Shown here piece by piece: positions 11,981 through 24,174 of a DNA stretch of 64,000 nt (within the stretch, counting starts at the first letter, position 1; each line of letters opens with the position of its first letter). The position numbers and the translations under genes were made by a program. This stretch comes from Lindgomyces ingoldianus (Eukaryota > Ascomycota > Dothideomycetes > Pleosporales > Lindgomycetaceae). Location of the stretch: NCBI RefSeq assembly GCF_010093535.1, contig NW_022985218.1:180176-244175 (forward strand), in the 5' to 3' direction. The notes under the pieces are model-generated. The model saw nothing but the letters and a program-made list of their open reading frames with translations, ran no database searches and was not told the origin of the DNA.

Positions 11981-13203
11981 GCTGTCCTATTATTCTTGGG
12001 ACAGCGTCTGCAGGCAAGGATAACTTTTTCTGGGCGTTTGGAGTCGGTCTAGTAGCAAGGTACCTGATCTCCCGTTTGTCTAACCGGTACCATAAAGGAT
12101 GGTTCACATTTCCCCTAATCAGTTGCATGGCTGGAGTTTGGTCCCTGTAGGAATTAGAAGTCAGGATTTGTAACCTCTGGACAGCAACCGAGTTCACATG
12201 TCAACACATCAACACATCCATATCTTGAACTCTTTCATATTCGGCAGGCCAGCATCTCTTCTAGAACGGGAGACCTCAGGAGCACGAGAACATGAAGGTG
12301 GAACTCGATTTTCGGAAAGCGAGATTGCGTCATCAGCCGTGTTGCCATTTGTGGCGTCTCAATGTATCCGGGTGTCACAGAGATTTGATCGAGCGCGAGA
12401 TCGATAGGTCTTTCTGTAGCGTCAAGGAGATCGATTTGCATAGCATGCTTCAATACATACGAATATGAGAATTAAGGAGTTCCTGAAGCAGGTGTGTAAA
12501 ATACCAATTTGTTGCACAAAACCGATATCAGGAGAGGCAGGAGGTTGCATTTAGGTCAGCCACTAAACAACGGTGAGCGGACGCTAATCTCGCGCGATTC
12601 CCTTTCTGTGATGAACTGCTGCCTTTTGGTGCACAGGTCAAACCCACGGGAGGGAGCCACTCCGGAGATGGACTCAGCCCAGGCCAAGAACAATCACTCT
12701 TCACCCAACCACCTCTCACGATGCCTGCAGATTCAGCCATGGGGGCGTCGTGTTTCGTATTAAACCCTGCATTCTGCAGCCTCTCCCAACACAATGGCAC
12801 AAGTCTGTGCCCAGCATGTCGCTCTTGCGCCTGCTCCACTTCCATGGACAGTCCATGTCTGGCCAACGAGAAATGTCAACTCAATTTCGAACAGGCCTTG
12901 CAGCCCCTTGTGCAACCTTCCTTCGACGAACTCCTGCAACTTCGACTTGCTGCTTTATTGCAGCTGAGCCCTAGGGCAAGGTATCACTGCATAACCCCTC
13001 ACTAGATTATTCGCCCGATTTATTGGATACGGATGTTGTTCCTCGACCCCTCCCAGTACTATTATGCCGTAGACTCCGCAGTCCACAGCCCTCTCTTCGA
13101 GCCTTGTTTTCTCGACTCTTGTAGAGTGTTCGATATGCTCCACTGAGCGTTCCTTTTGCCTTGAAATTGATATCGAACGCCTGTGTGCGCATCTGTATCC
13201 ACG
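11981..13203. other. Intergenic: 1.2 kb between SPN1 and the permease
   Basis: Several 70-110 codon frames overlap here on both strands, but none resembles a known protein. I read it as SPN1 3' UTR plus the permease promoter. An additional upstream permease exon cannot be excluded. Confidence 0.45.
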
Positions 13204-15138
13204 ATGACCAGGCACACGGTATTAAGGTATGAACTCCTTCGATCTAACCTGGACAGGACGGAGCTGATGCTGCTATGATAGAGCGGATCTGAAAGAGCGC
13301 CATGTGAACATGATGGCGTTCAGCGCCTGTATAGGCTTCGGATTATTCCTACAAAGCGGGAAAGTAATATACATCGCCGGTCCAGGACTTGCGATTATCG
13401 CCTTCGTTTTAGCAGCGTCTGTAATGTGGTCCGTAATTGCCTGTATAGGAGAGATGACCGCTCTCTTCCCCGTCCAAGGCCCTCTGTTCGAATTTCCAGG
13501 CCGATTCATTGATGAAGCTGTTGGATATGCAACGGGATGGATCTCCTGGTTTGCGTGGACGGTTATTATTGCAGCAGAAGTCCTGGCCGTGGCGCAACTC
13601 TGGAAATTTCGCTTTGACGAGCAGTACCTTAAGGATGTGGGATACCCTGATAAGGAGTTGGGCTGGAGCACAGAGGGATATAGTCCAGCGGTCTGGGTCT
13701 TCATTTTCCTGATCCTGATCGGCTGTATTAACCTGCTTCCCGTACGCCAATATGGCCAGCTGGAGTACATATTTGGAGTTATCAAGATCTTCTTCATATC
13801 AGGGCTGATCGTTTTTAACGTTATCCTCTCGGCAATTCAAAAAGTCCCGCATGGAAACCATTTCTGGACTTGGAACAGGCCATATGGCTTCTCTTCTGAA
13901 AGCTTAGTCGTCCATCCTTCGCACGACGCAAACCCTGGTGTGGTTCTAAGAGGAGAACAAGGCCAATTCTTAGCTCTGTGGACTGGGATTGCAGCTGGAC
14001 TCTTCTCGTTTGTCGGTTTCGAGACTATCGCGATTACCGCTGCGGAGAATAAAGATCTTGAAAAACACGAAACAATCAAACTAGCTACCAAGAAGCTGAC
14101 GCTGCGGATTACAATTCTATACGTCCTTTGTACCTTTGCGGGTGGCCTCAACGTTCCTTACAACGACCCGAATCTGGTAAATATTCAAATCAATTCTGTA
14201 AGGGCTGGACAAAACAGTGTATACGTCCTTGCAGCGGTCAGAAATCACTTGCGTGTCTGGCCCAGTATTTTCAACGGATTCTTCATATTTTCGGCAACGA
14301 CCTCCGGAATCAATGCACTCTACAATTCAAGCCGGTTGCTTCACGCCTTGGCATCCATCCCGGAGGCTTGGCCACTCTTCGCTCAAAATTGGAGAAGACG
14401 CCTCGAGAGAACGACTTCCCGAGGCGTTCCTTTGGGAACTGTAACGGTCAGCTGGTGCTTTGGGCTAGTGGCATTCCTCGCTGTGAAACCATTCCCCGCA
14501 ATCGTTCTGGGTCGAATCACTAATAATGCAGTGGTGTCGGAATTGATCTCCTACGCGGCCATTTGTCTTTCGTACATTCAGTTCTATCACCGAATAAAGG
14601 CTGCAGCAGAGGACCATACCCTGGAGAATCGATCTGCATACAATCGAGATGACAAGCAATATCCGTATCGCACGCACGGACAATTGTTCCGGGCATATTA
14701 CGGACTTCTGTTCTGCATCTTGCTCATACTATTTAATAATTGGCGGGCTTTTATACATCCATTTAGCAGTAAGTTTGCGTCCCCTGATCACTCCTCCTGT
14801 AAGTTTTCAGCCCTGGCTAACCACCTCGTAGCTCCGGATTTCATCGCCTCGTACATCGGAGTAAGTCTTATTGTATCCAAGCTTTTATCTTTCGCTAACT
14901 TTAATTCAAGATCGTTGCTTTCTTTGCCCTTATCGCGGCATACCACATAAGGTCCGATGGCTGGAACCCATTCAAATGGCGACGACATGCCTCAATGCAA
15001 ATCTTCCGGCCGCCACCGAAGGTAGTTGTACCTGGACGCAGAAGGGGTCATCTTGAGTTTCCTAATCCGAAAGCGCCGATTTGGGATGAGGAAAACTTTA
15101 AATCGTTGGTGCAATTTGTTTGGGGATGGCTCAAATGA
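13204..15138 (+). CDS. Amino-acid permease (APC superfamily, YAT-type)
   Basis: Plasma-membrane proton symporter for amino acids. Proposed exons: 13204-13226, 13282-14768, 14832-14860, 14911-15138 (1767 nt, 588 residues). The core has about 12 hydrophobic segments and family motifs: ERHVNMMAFSACIGFGLF in TM1, GEMTALFP, GRFIDEAVGYATGW, GFETIAITAAENKD, and SGINALYNSSRLLHALA. The 29-nt third exon and the final exon (IVAFFALIAAYHIR, NPFKWRR, ending VWGWLK) follow introns with GTAAGT donors. The first exon is inferred: ATG ACC AGG ..., donor GTATGA, CTAAC branch point, acceptor GATAG, phase 2 matching. It leaves only about 14 residues before TM1, shorter than the usual cytosolic tail. Substrate cannot be told from sequence. 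Confidence 0.85.
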
Positions 15139-16009
15139 GAAGGTGCCAAAACTTGCAGTCGATTTCTCGCGATAATACCCTCTTTGGATGGGCATGGCGT
15201 TACGGTCAACAGTTGATTTCGAACAACAATGATTGGCGTCGGAACACTCGCTTAAGATTCTTTCCATAGATTGTGTACATCAAAATAACGAGATGCAAGC
15301 TCTCAAAGACGTAAATAGTACCTAATCTTTAACACAGCCTTGGTCTTCCAATGCTCTGGATGTGCAACTGCCGGGTGCCAGGTCAAGGGCGAAAGCATTG
15401 CTGATTAGAGTACAACCAATACACCTTTTCTGAATCCCACATCGGACTTGCTTATCAGGCCACTAATCGAAGTGTTGCTGGTCCTGGAGGTTGCTCACGT
15501 CTGCACGTGACTGCTTCACCGGTGAGGCAGATGAGCACAACTTTCCGGCATTCTTGCAATTCACAGTTTAGGCCGGGCCGGCTGTGGTCTATATTTACGC
15601 TCTGGGCCGGCAATCTTGTCATCCCATTTGCTTTTGGGCGGCGGCTGGCGGGGAGTTGCATTGTCGGGTGTTAGAGTTAGCGCAAGGGACAAGGGTGTGT
15701 AATAAACCGTTGCGGAACACAGGCCTGAGACCCTGCTCAGCTGAATTTTCCAAACCAACCACCTCGCCCTCTGCCGTACCCTCCTTGAGAATGTGACAGC
15801 CAAGCCCAGCGCAGTCCGGTCCGCCCAAGGCTGTCTTGTGCACGCCTGCAGGCAACGAAGATATCCGCTGTGACCGTGAGTCTGCGTGAAGAGTCGTCTG
15901 GCCGGTATGCATCTCTTCCCAAATACCATCCACTTTGTGAAAGCCACACCGTCTATCCCAGGCTTTGTCGTAATACCCGTCGTGCCCTGTTTTCGACTTG
16001 TCCGTGTCA
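15139..16009. other. Intergenic: permease 3' flank and upstream of the 1107-residue gene
   Basis: Overlapping open frames on both strands at about 15560-16080 have unconvincing composition. The frame of the downstream gene is closed by a TAA near 15971, which supports its start at 16010. Confidence 0.45.
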
Positions 16010-19000
16010 ATGTCCTTCCAGCACAGGAACCTCGCGGAAGTCTGGCAGCATCTCCAAGGACGGCATGACATTGCGACAATTCTGCGCGAGATTATCGGTC
16101 AGCACTCCATCGATTCCACACTCCAAGATGGCGAACCCCAGAACCCTGAGGAATCCATCCAAACAATTATATGGATTAGGACGATCTTCGATCTCCAGCG
16201 CTCTTATCTAAGTGGAAATGCAACTGGCGTGTTGGAATGCCCGCCATATGTCCTCTCCTGTCTTCTACCATCCGAACTCCTATTCTCTACCATCCTCTAT
16301 CTAGTCAACGTAAAAACAAGGCTATTCCCAAGTCAAACGACACTGTTGACGAGAGAATTCATGAGGCCGAGACACATACTTGCCCAGACTTTACTCTCCG
16401 GGCTGAGACTATTGCTTCTGAGGAAAGAAAACATCGCAGCGCACGACAAACGGCGCCTACAAGTCTCCATCAATACTGCGTGGCAGCATGATCGGCTCCA
16501 TGGCGTCGACCGGTTCGTGGTATCAGACCTCTTCGCCGCAATACTTGATTCGGTGAATGAGATATCACGTGAGAATCCATATATCCAAGAATGGGCCAAT
16601 GCAAGATTACCAACTTACGCTGCCGGATTGGTAAACCTCATTATAATCCTAATTGATAAAGCAGGGCTAACGCTTTTCAGTATCCTCTCAACATCAAGCC
16701 CGAAATGTTCATCACTTCCCTCATTCATGGGACTATGGAAGAGGACTGGATCGATGCATACTGGGTCTTGTTTGACTGCCTTTGGGCTGTCGAGTCTGCT
16801 TTGACTCAACGCTATGTTGACCTTCGACGGCAGAGTGGTGTGGTCGGATCTCACCAATTTGTGATTGATACAGATGAGACCTTGGAGCAGCTATACCAGA
16901 CAAGAACGAGCCTCATAATCTCAATTTTCCATGTCACCGGCCCGATGACCCCAACTCCTCACTTGTTAGACTCACTTTCCATCACACTCCTTGACTGGAA
17001 TGAGGATTTTGACAGCTTTCTGTCTCGACAAGATTCCCTTTTGGTAAGCGGCAGCCCGCTAATAATTGCCAGTATCTACTAACCATCCTCATAGCAGCAG
17101 GGGCCTAGCCCTAGACCGACAGCTTCAAGAGTATTTAGCTATGGCCGGAATGTCCTCGAAACCAGTCCTTATTTCGAGGCCGCGTTGAAGAGCTTCTCAG
17201 AATGGTTATCAAATCGGAAGTCTGGCTATGAGCAGTTCAGCATCAGGAGAACAGGCGTAACTGCAAATGATTTAGAAGAGATGGCGAGAGAATGGATCAC
17301 GCGCATGACTTCGCTCAACGTCGAGACACACACTAGGGATTTAGAAGGCACGCTGCTACCTCTATATATTGTCAACTGCCCAAAACTACATGTCATTCCC
17401 AGAAAACATCTCGAATATAAGCTCAGATGGTGTGACAAGTGGGCCTATGAGGTATTTGAGCAATTTAATGATCCAATCTTGAGATAAAGCTAATTCATAC
17501 TACTAGAGCATACAGGAGAATTCTCCAATTGTGAATTGGAAAGAAGGTATGGACCACGATAATTTTTCAAACTACGCGGCCTACATTCTAACCGAGGCTC
17601 AGGCGTATCATGTCCAAGTTGTAGCTCGGGTGAAAAGATTAAATACGCACGCCTCATAGAACCGTTTCAGCACCTCGCAAATGCACTTGAAACTTTCCAT
17701 TTCGATGATTACGGCTTGAGTCAGTATTCTGTCGGCGATTCAGGGTCATACGACGCAGCGTCGGCATCAGGTACCTCACATACCGTGTCTTCCGAAGCTG
17801 AAAGCGTTGCTATAAGCCTACCGTCTCAATCGACTATGCCCGCTTGTAATCTTTCACAGGTCTCGAGTTTGAGCGAAAGCAAAGATATCCCAGAGCAGTC
17901 CCCAAGCCAGCCTCCAGGCTACTTGGAATCTCCTGTCAGCCCGGCTGCATTCACTCCTCTCTCTCGGCGATCCCCGCCTGGGTCTTCGTTCATAGAATAT
18001 CCTGTCAGCCCGTTAAATGAATCCTTGAACGTTCCAATACCGATCTCGTCAAGGATGTCCATGGATCTTCCAATACCAGTGAACGCTCTGAACATTCCGG
18101 AGAGTATTCCAGAGACAGTTTCAGCGCAATCAGATATATCAAGCCTCAGGTTAAATACTCCTTCGACAGATTCTATGATGAGCGGAGGCAGTATTGCAAA
18201 GGTGAAACCAACAAGTAGAACAGTACGGATTGCAAACTCAATAAGACGAAGACCAACGACGAAAGAGAAGGAAGCATTCCCTCTGCCGAAGGATCCCTCG
18301 TTTGTATTTTCTACGTCTGGCCACTCCTTGTTATTATGGGGGAAATGTGCTGACAACCTTATTCGATTTGACATTCCAAGCAATGATACATCGGCTATCC
18401 AGGGTTGTAAGTATGAAGTTGGAGGGATCGAGGCTGCCGCTTCCGGGAATCATAAATGTGCAATCATTGCAGCTGCTGGGTTGCAGAAGCATAAGCTCTT
18501 AATCTTCGACGGAATCAACCTCAATCCGGAATTCGAAACGGAAATCGAGGTTTCAGGCAGAATTGGCGAGATTTGTCTAGCCGTTTCTCGGAACGACAAA
18601 TTCGTTGCAACATCTATGAATGATCAGATCTTAATCTATCGACTGGAAGACGGCATCAAACTGATGGCCTTCCACCACCAGATCCAAGTCTATGAACTTC
18701 GAGGGGGGGTCTCGCATCGCCGCACGATCAATGTCGGAAGAACTAAGAGTGATGAGTCTGTCACGGAACAATTGAAGACAGATACAGGCTGGTTTGGTGA
18801 GCACCTCAAGGGGCTTAGCTCAAAAGAGGTGGCAGAAGAACAACAAAGGCAAAGTGCGATTGTTTCAAGAAAGATTTATTTCTCGACCGACAGCAAACGG
18901 CTTGTGGTAGCAACGCAGTTGGGTGACCATTGTGTCTACGTCGACGTTTGGGATTGCGAGAGGGAACCTGTGAGCACCATATCCGAGCATTCCCGCTCGT

Positions 19001-19545
19001 TCAAATTACCCCCTTGGACACTCAACGATGGTGATCTTACCAGCGTGTTTTACGATACAATGCGCCGAAGCGCTATAGTTACAGCTTTCCTCGGGAAAGA
19101 ATATCCACTGCTTCTCCCCTTCCCAGGCTATGACTCTCTACAGAACGAGCAGTATAGCACGAAAGTTGTCCATGCAGCACAGTCTCCTTCCGGGACCACC
19201 TTCACCGTTGCCAACGCAATGACAGAAATTATCCAGTTCGAATACACCGCCAAAGGCGGTCTATCACCCCGCAAGCTAAAGAAGGCATCGTCCAAGATTA
19301 GCACTAGCGTGTTCAAGCCCGGAACTATTGCTCTCGCTATGCCACTTGAGAATTGCTTGCAGTGCTTCTGGCTCAAAGACGGGAAGTGCATGTTGAGGAC
19401 CGTCAAGATTGGATCTGGGGAAACCTTCAAGGAGTACGATATCCGGCCGCACTACAATCGACTGATGAGCTTAAAGAACAAACCTGTCATTGCGAGGGCT
19501 CCAACGCTCAGAATTCCTGAGTTGGATGCTGGAGAGTTGTCCTGA
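16010..19545 (+). CDS. Unknown 1107-residue protein with CPxC motif and C-terminal beta-propeller-like region
   Basis: Five exons: 16010-16630, 16681-17043, 17095-17451, 17507-17546, 17603-19545; 3324 nt. Every intron has a CTAAC or CTAAT-like branch point and the phases join. Residues 1-447 are alpha-helical in appearance (WVLFDCLWAVESAL, TLEQLYQTRTSLI, PYFEAALKSFSEWL). The 40-nt exon 4 leads into a CPSC motif at about 464-467, followed by KIKYARLIEPFQHLANALETF. Residues 500-690 are a Ser/Pro-rich, probably disordered linker. From about 690 to the end, repeated strand-rich segments (HSLLLWGKCADNLIRFDI, RNDKFVATSMNDQILIYRL) look like a degenerate WD40-type propeller. I do not recognise a named family. 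A second Cys pair for zinc is not evident. The start is the first ATG after an in-frame stop. Confidence 0.8.
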
Positions 19546-21439
19546 TTCCTGGGAAGGCCTACTACCGCATACCCGCGCCTATTCCAGGATCCTGACAGCG
19601 AGGGCTTGGTCTCTCAAACTTGTCTTTAGACTCCATCACTGTTAGATACGATATCTCGATTCCCCTAAGAATATTGAAGCCTTAAGTTACGACGGCTAGA
19701 GCAAGAATATTGCGGGTGGAAGGCAGATACAGAGCTTTTGGCTTCCTTGGTTATTTTCGACATGTCCGATGCAAAGGCCAGGTTCAGGGTCTTTGGGTGA
19801 ACAGAGCAAAATGCAAGCCACTAACAGGCCACGAAACGGAAGATGCTTGCGTCTGTGGGGCTACGAGATTTGAGGAAGAGGGGGTGGCTAGGATTAGGAC
19901 TTACTTTTGAGTGTTGGATCGAAGTCCGGACAAAACAGAGAGGGGAATCGATTGCGAGCAGCGGGGTGGCTGGTGTGGAGGATTAGGATACGATCTGCAC
20001 GCACCCACGAAAGCAGGACCACACCTTTTCCAGCCGTCACAGCATGGCAATGCTGTAGGATAAGTTTCCTAGTCTTTCAAATATGGAACGAGTTTAGGAA
20101 TGAAAGCATGATAAAATGCATTTTACAATTTCCCCCCAATGATATCCATGAGCCAAAAATAACACTCTTTGGACACCCTTAGCCCATTATCGAGAATTCT
20201 TAATCGCCTGATCCACACTGTCGAGGGCATTGCTTCCCAGCAGCGCTCTCCCGCATGTTTAATTTATGGAGATTAAGACCCCACCACCATCGGGGCCCTT
20301 GTGGAACATCGCTTAGGCCTGTAGGTTCTGCCCAAACGAAGAGGGGAGTTCCGTGCGTGTGGAGTGCGGAGGATGGCATCCTCAGCATCCTCGAAGCTCC
20401 TTCCCGAACGACCTTCTTCTTAAGGTCGATGTCTCAAATCTAGATTTCTGAACTTCAGAGACGGGCAGGAAGAATTGTCTAGCGTCCACAACTTTTCAGA
20501 ATCACTAATTCTTCGAACTAAGATTGTCCTCACGATTAGGTTATTACTTAGGAGGCCTTATTGCCGTTGCGATGGAAGACGAGCCGACTCGCTCAATATC
20601 GCGATTACTATGTTTAACATCTCATCTGCAGTGAGTGGGTGGGTAGGTGGATGGAAGGACGATATGTATGAAAACACTTCGCCCTCGAAATTCAATACCA
20701 GCCTGCAGGATATCCCACGAGCGAACCTCTGTCCTGGAAATTGGTACACGTATGTGTGCATCTGTATCCTTGAATGTGTGCGTTCTCACCCTTCCCCACC
20801 ATGGGTAAACCATGCAGTAGTGCACTGCCACTCTGCTCTTCCGTACAAGCGGGTCAAAACAGTGTACGAGGTACGGAGCCACAGGTACGACTCCAATAAT
20901 CAAGTGCATGCAGTGTGAAGCAACAATCGCACCGCCTCATTATGCTGCACTGCATCTCTGCCCATGTTTAGAACCACACCTCCAAGGCCCCATCTTTGTG
21001 GGAATAGACGAAGATGAGCACGTGGTCGATTAATCTCCGTTTTAATCTATCGTAACGTGGATGAGACCTGAAATGTCGTGAGTAGACTTTCGGAAGTAAG
21101 TAATATGCCGTATTACCCTTGGTATGTTGGCCGGTTGGGCCCTAGTTCGGGGTGTACAACGGGAAATATTTTCGGTGGTCGGAATGTAGGCGAGCAGGTA
21201 ACCGATAAATGGGACGAATGATAGCTGACAAGTTACATTAGTTGGAGTTGAGGAAGGTTGAAGTGGATGGTTAGAAACGTTCTACACAACTATCGCTACC
21301 AAAAATATACAGCTCGACAACAACTGTTTTTTTAGGGCATGGAATGGTCTCTCGTAAAAGCCAGCACACAAGAGGAATCGTACGAATCGCTTGAAGTGTG
21401 CGCCTAGGAGACGATATAATCCCAACCTACTGTACCTTC
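19546..21439. other. Intergenic: 1.9 kb gap
   Basis: Convergent 3' flanks of the 1107-residue gene and the 2EXR-like gene. Only short frames on both strands, none recognised. No repeat or RNA gene could be supported. Confidence 0.45.
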
Positions 21440-22640
21440 TTATTCTATGCCCCTACTTTCTTCAGCGCTGGTTTCTGAGGCACAATCATGCTGCTCTTTC
21501 TGTATCCTAAGGCGTCTTTTAGCCGTTCCCAGAATCTCTGCCTCTTCTCTCAGCTTTCTATCGACATCCTATTCAAGTTAGAGGTTTCTCATGTGAACTC
21601 TGTGTCGTTTTCGGACTCGATGTAACATATCTGTCGACTTACATAACCATCACAGCTTTCCATTCTTACCAGCCAATCTTCTAAGGAGTTACGGAAATAG
21701 TGCTCCATGTAAATGCCAAGTAGGTCTTTCGTCCCGTCTAATTTTAATACCGTGGTGGTAATGATGAAAGAAGATAGCTCCAACTGGAGATATATGGGTT
21801 TAACGATTTCGAGAGTTCGGAGCAATTGTCGGGGTGTGATCTGCGCGCTTGGATAACCGGCTCCAAAAATAAGCTCAAGTTGAAAGCCTTTCCGATGCTT
21901 GATGATCGACAACATAGACAGGTGAGCGCTCAATTGCTCGTAGTATCGGTTTACTATTCTGTTCTTCAAAAGGTCCGCAGGATACTCCCCATTTCGTTTT
22001 TGTTCGGGTGGAATGGGCTTAAAGTAAAGCTTCAGGCGTCGTATATGATCAACAACTTTGATTTCTTTGCCAAACCAATCCCAGAAAAGATGTTGTTCCT
22101 TACAATTGGGATCGAGCGCAACGTCGAGCTGTCGAAAAAAGGTATCGACAATCTCGGAAGCAATGGCTCCTCCAACGTATTCAGGGCGAGCAAAGAACGG
22201 AATCGAATAGTGGGTCGCACACCTCCATACTTCCTGTCCGCGCTGCTGTTCAAATTCCCACCTTGTTCGTAATAGAGCTGCCCGTTCTCGGTCATGGTGT
22301 GTTTCTTCATCCAATAAGTACTCGTACACTTGATCTCGGATCTCTCGGGGTAATGCGGTTAGAAAGTGTGTGAAAAATGGGGCATGAATGGTCCGCGTAA
22401 TCCGCGCAACCTCTTCCTCGAATTCGCTGAATTGAGGTCAGACTTGTAAAGACAGTCAGATACTGTACACACTGCATTGCAACTCCCCAATCGTCCGCTA
22501 CCAGCATACCATCATCGAATTTTGTTCGTTCGTAGAATTTTGCGTACGCACTTCTCAAATCCTGATATAATTGGATTCTTCGAAGGTGTTAGACGGATTC
22601 ATGATATGGAGAGACATGCCTACTCTTGGCCCACCTCCAT
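21440..22640 (-). CDS. 2EXR/F-box-like domain protein, function unknown
   Basis: Proposed exons: 22635-22640, 22473-22561, 21643-22426, 21440-21568 (335 residues). The recognisable feature is a 2EXR/F-box-like helix, FLTALPREIRDQVYEYLLDEE, at about residue 50-70, the fungal-expanded LPxEIRxxIYEYL motif. The rest is a mixed alpha/beta region typical of such proteins. The last intron has a strong GTAAGT donor and CTCTAAC branch point and adds a charged 42-residue tail (DVDRKLREEAEILGTAKRR...) that is not in the unspliced frame. The 5' end is uncertain: a 6-nt first exon (ATG GAG) fits, but a neighbouring donor/acceptor pair (start MEVGQEIQLYQDL) is nearly as good. The substrate or partner is unknown. 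Confidence 0.65.
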
Positions 22641-22973
22641 CGAATGAAGCAATGCCTAATTCTGTTAATTCAGATCCCTAGGGGCTGTAGCAAGCTCAGA
22701 GACGCAGTTAAATGTGTCTCAGTAGAGGATACCAGGTTTGATACATTAGTGAACACATAAGCCTCGGATTCCTGAAGAGCTGAGCCTCACCATTGTGGCC
22801 TCTACAGCTTACATAATCATACTCACGTGCTCTATTCGGAGTTTGCCTCCAAACCCCGACCGACTCTTTCACAAAAGAAGCCAAATCTGTCCTTCGGCTT
22901 CTCCACAAAAAGCTACATCAAAACTCTGCGCACAACCCAATCGCAGTGTGCCGGCGAATACGCTTTCTTCGCA
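22641..22973. promoter_or_regulatory. Divergent promoter between the 2EXR-like gene and BET1
   Basis: 333 nt between opposing start codons. Positional assignment only. Confidence 0.45.
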
Positions 22974-23665
22974 ATGTCGAACAGGTAAAGAGCAGCCATC
23001 TCTCTATGCTTTCCCATCCAAACCTATTTACGTGTTAACAAGAGACTCGCAGATTCGGACGCGACACCTCGCGCAATTCCCTCTTCAGCACCTACGACCG
23101 CAGTACCTCGCCTTCGAAGAACAAACCCTCGCGCTCACCCGGCCGACCAACTTCGGGCTACGGATACGGCTACACACCTCCATCCTCTGCAGACCATCTT
23201 GCTGCTTCTAACGGTCCTGCATTCAGCGCATACCCCAGCGCAAGCGCAAACGGGACAATAGGAGCGCAGGCAGCGTTTCGACCTGCGACGCCGAATTCTA
23301 GGGGCCAGTATTCAGATGCGGTGTTAAGTGAGCTGGAAAGCCAGAATGATGATCAAGTGGGCATTTTGACGGGGAAGGTGCGGATGTTGAAGGATGTACG
23401 AAATCACCTCTCCCTACGCTGCACCTAGATCTGGAGGTGGGCTAATAGCGAGAAACAGTTGACATCAGCCATCGGCGACGAGATCCGCGACTCGACTACC
23501 CTCGCCGAAAAAATGAACGACTCTTTCGACAACACGCGGTTAAAACTGCGGGGCACGATGAACCGAATGCTAAGGATGGCTGAGAAGACTGGTGTAGGCT
23601 GGAGAGTCTGGCTGGGCTTCTTTGCAGCTGTGATATTTTTGTTTTGGTACGTGTGGTTGTTTTAA
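22974..23665 (+). CDS. BET1: ER-Golgi v-SNARE Bet1
   Basis: Tail-anchored SNARE for vesicle fusion between ER and cis-Golgi, partnering with Sed5, Bos1 and Sec22. Exons 22974-22984, 23053-23395, 23459-23665 (561 nt, 186 residues). The first coding exon is 11 nt (MSN plus two bases). Residues 1-85 are a Ser/Gly/Pro-rich disordered lead with a GYGYGY tract. The SNARE helix runs about 90-155 (AVLSELESQNDDQVGILTG, MLKDLTSAIGDEIRDSTTL, MNDSFDNTRLKLRGTMNRM), and a C-terminal anchor (WLGFFAAVIFLFWYVWLF) ends the protein. The heptad pattern and the short luminal end match fungal Bet1; Sft1 is the alternative, but I find it less likely. Confidence 0.9.
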
Positions 23666-24174
23666 ACGCACAGTGGCCCCTTATACAGGCGTTACTTTAA
23701 ACGTTTAAGAGTTGGGGGGCGTATATACGGGTGTATGGAGAGATAACAGGAGTTCCGCGCGATATCTAGACGCAAAAGGGGAGGGTTTGGGTTGTGCTGT
23801 TAGTGGAACTTAATGCATAGATGGCGTTGGGGGTTAACTTTTGAAAGAAGGGCAGCATACACCAATCAATTGGTAAACTTCACAGTACCTATATTCCTAA
23901 TGTAATAATCACGGTTCTCACGCAAGCAACATCTTCAACGTAACCTCCTGTTTTATGGATGCCGGCTATGTTGCAGCGCCAAGAACCTGAGCGCAAAAAC
24001 AATCAAGTTCAGGGAGTGGAGGATAAATCAACCCGGCACCACGACAGAACATGCGTATGCCTATAGCGTTCATAGGATAATGGTATCAATGTATACGTAT
24101 ACAAACCCCGAGGGACAAAGTGGAGAGTTCGACCTCCCCAACCCCCTTCCTTCCCCTTCCTCCCTATCCCAGCA
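23666..24174. other. Intergenic: convergent 3' ends of BET1 and YME2
   Basis: No coding region recognised; contains the two 3' UTRs and C-rich patches near 24130-24180. Confidence 0.5.

Noticed and set aside
15561..16079. 172-codon minus-strand frame and overlapping frames
   Set aside because: Several frames are open at once on both strands, which points to stop-poor GC-rich DNA, and it overlaps the start of the better supported plus-strand gene.
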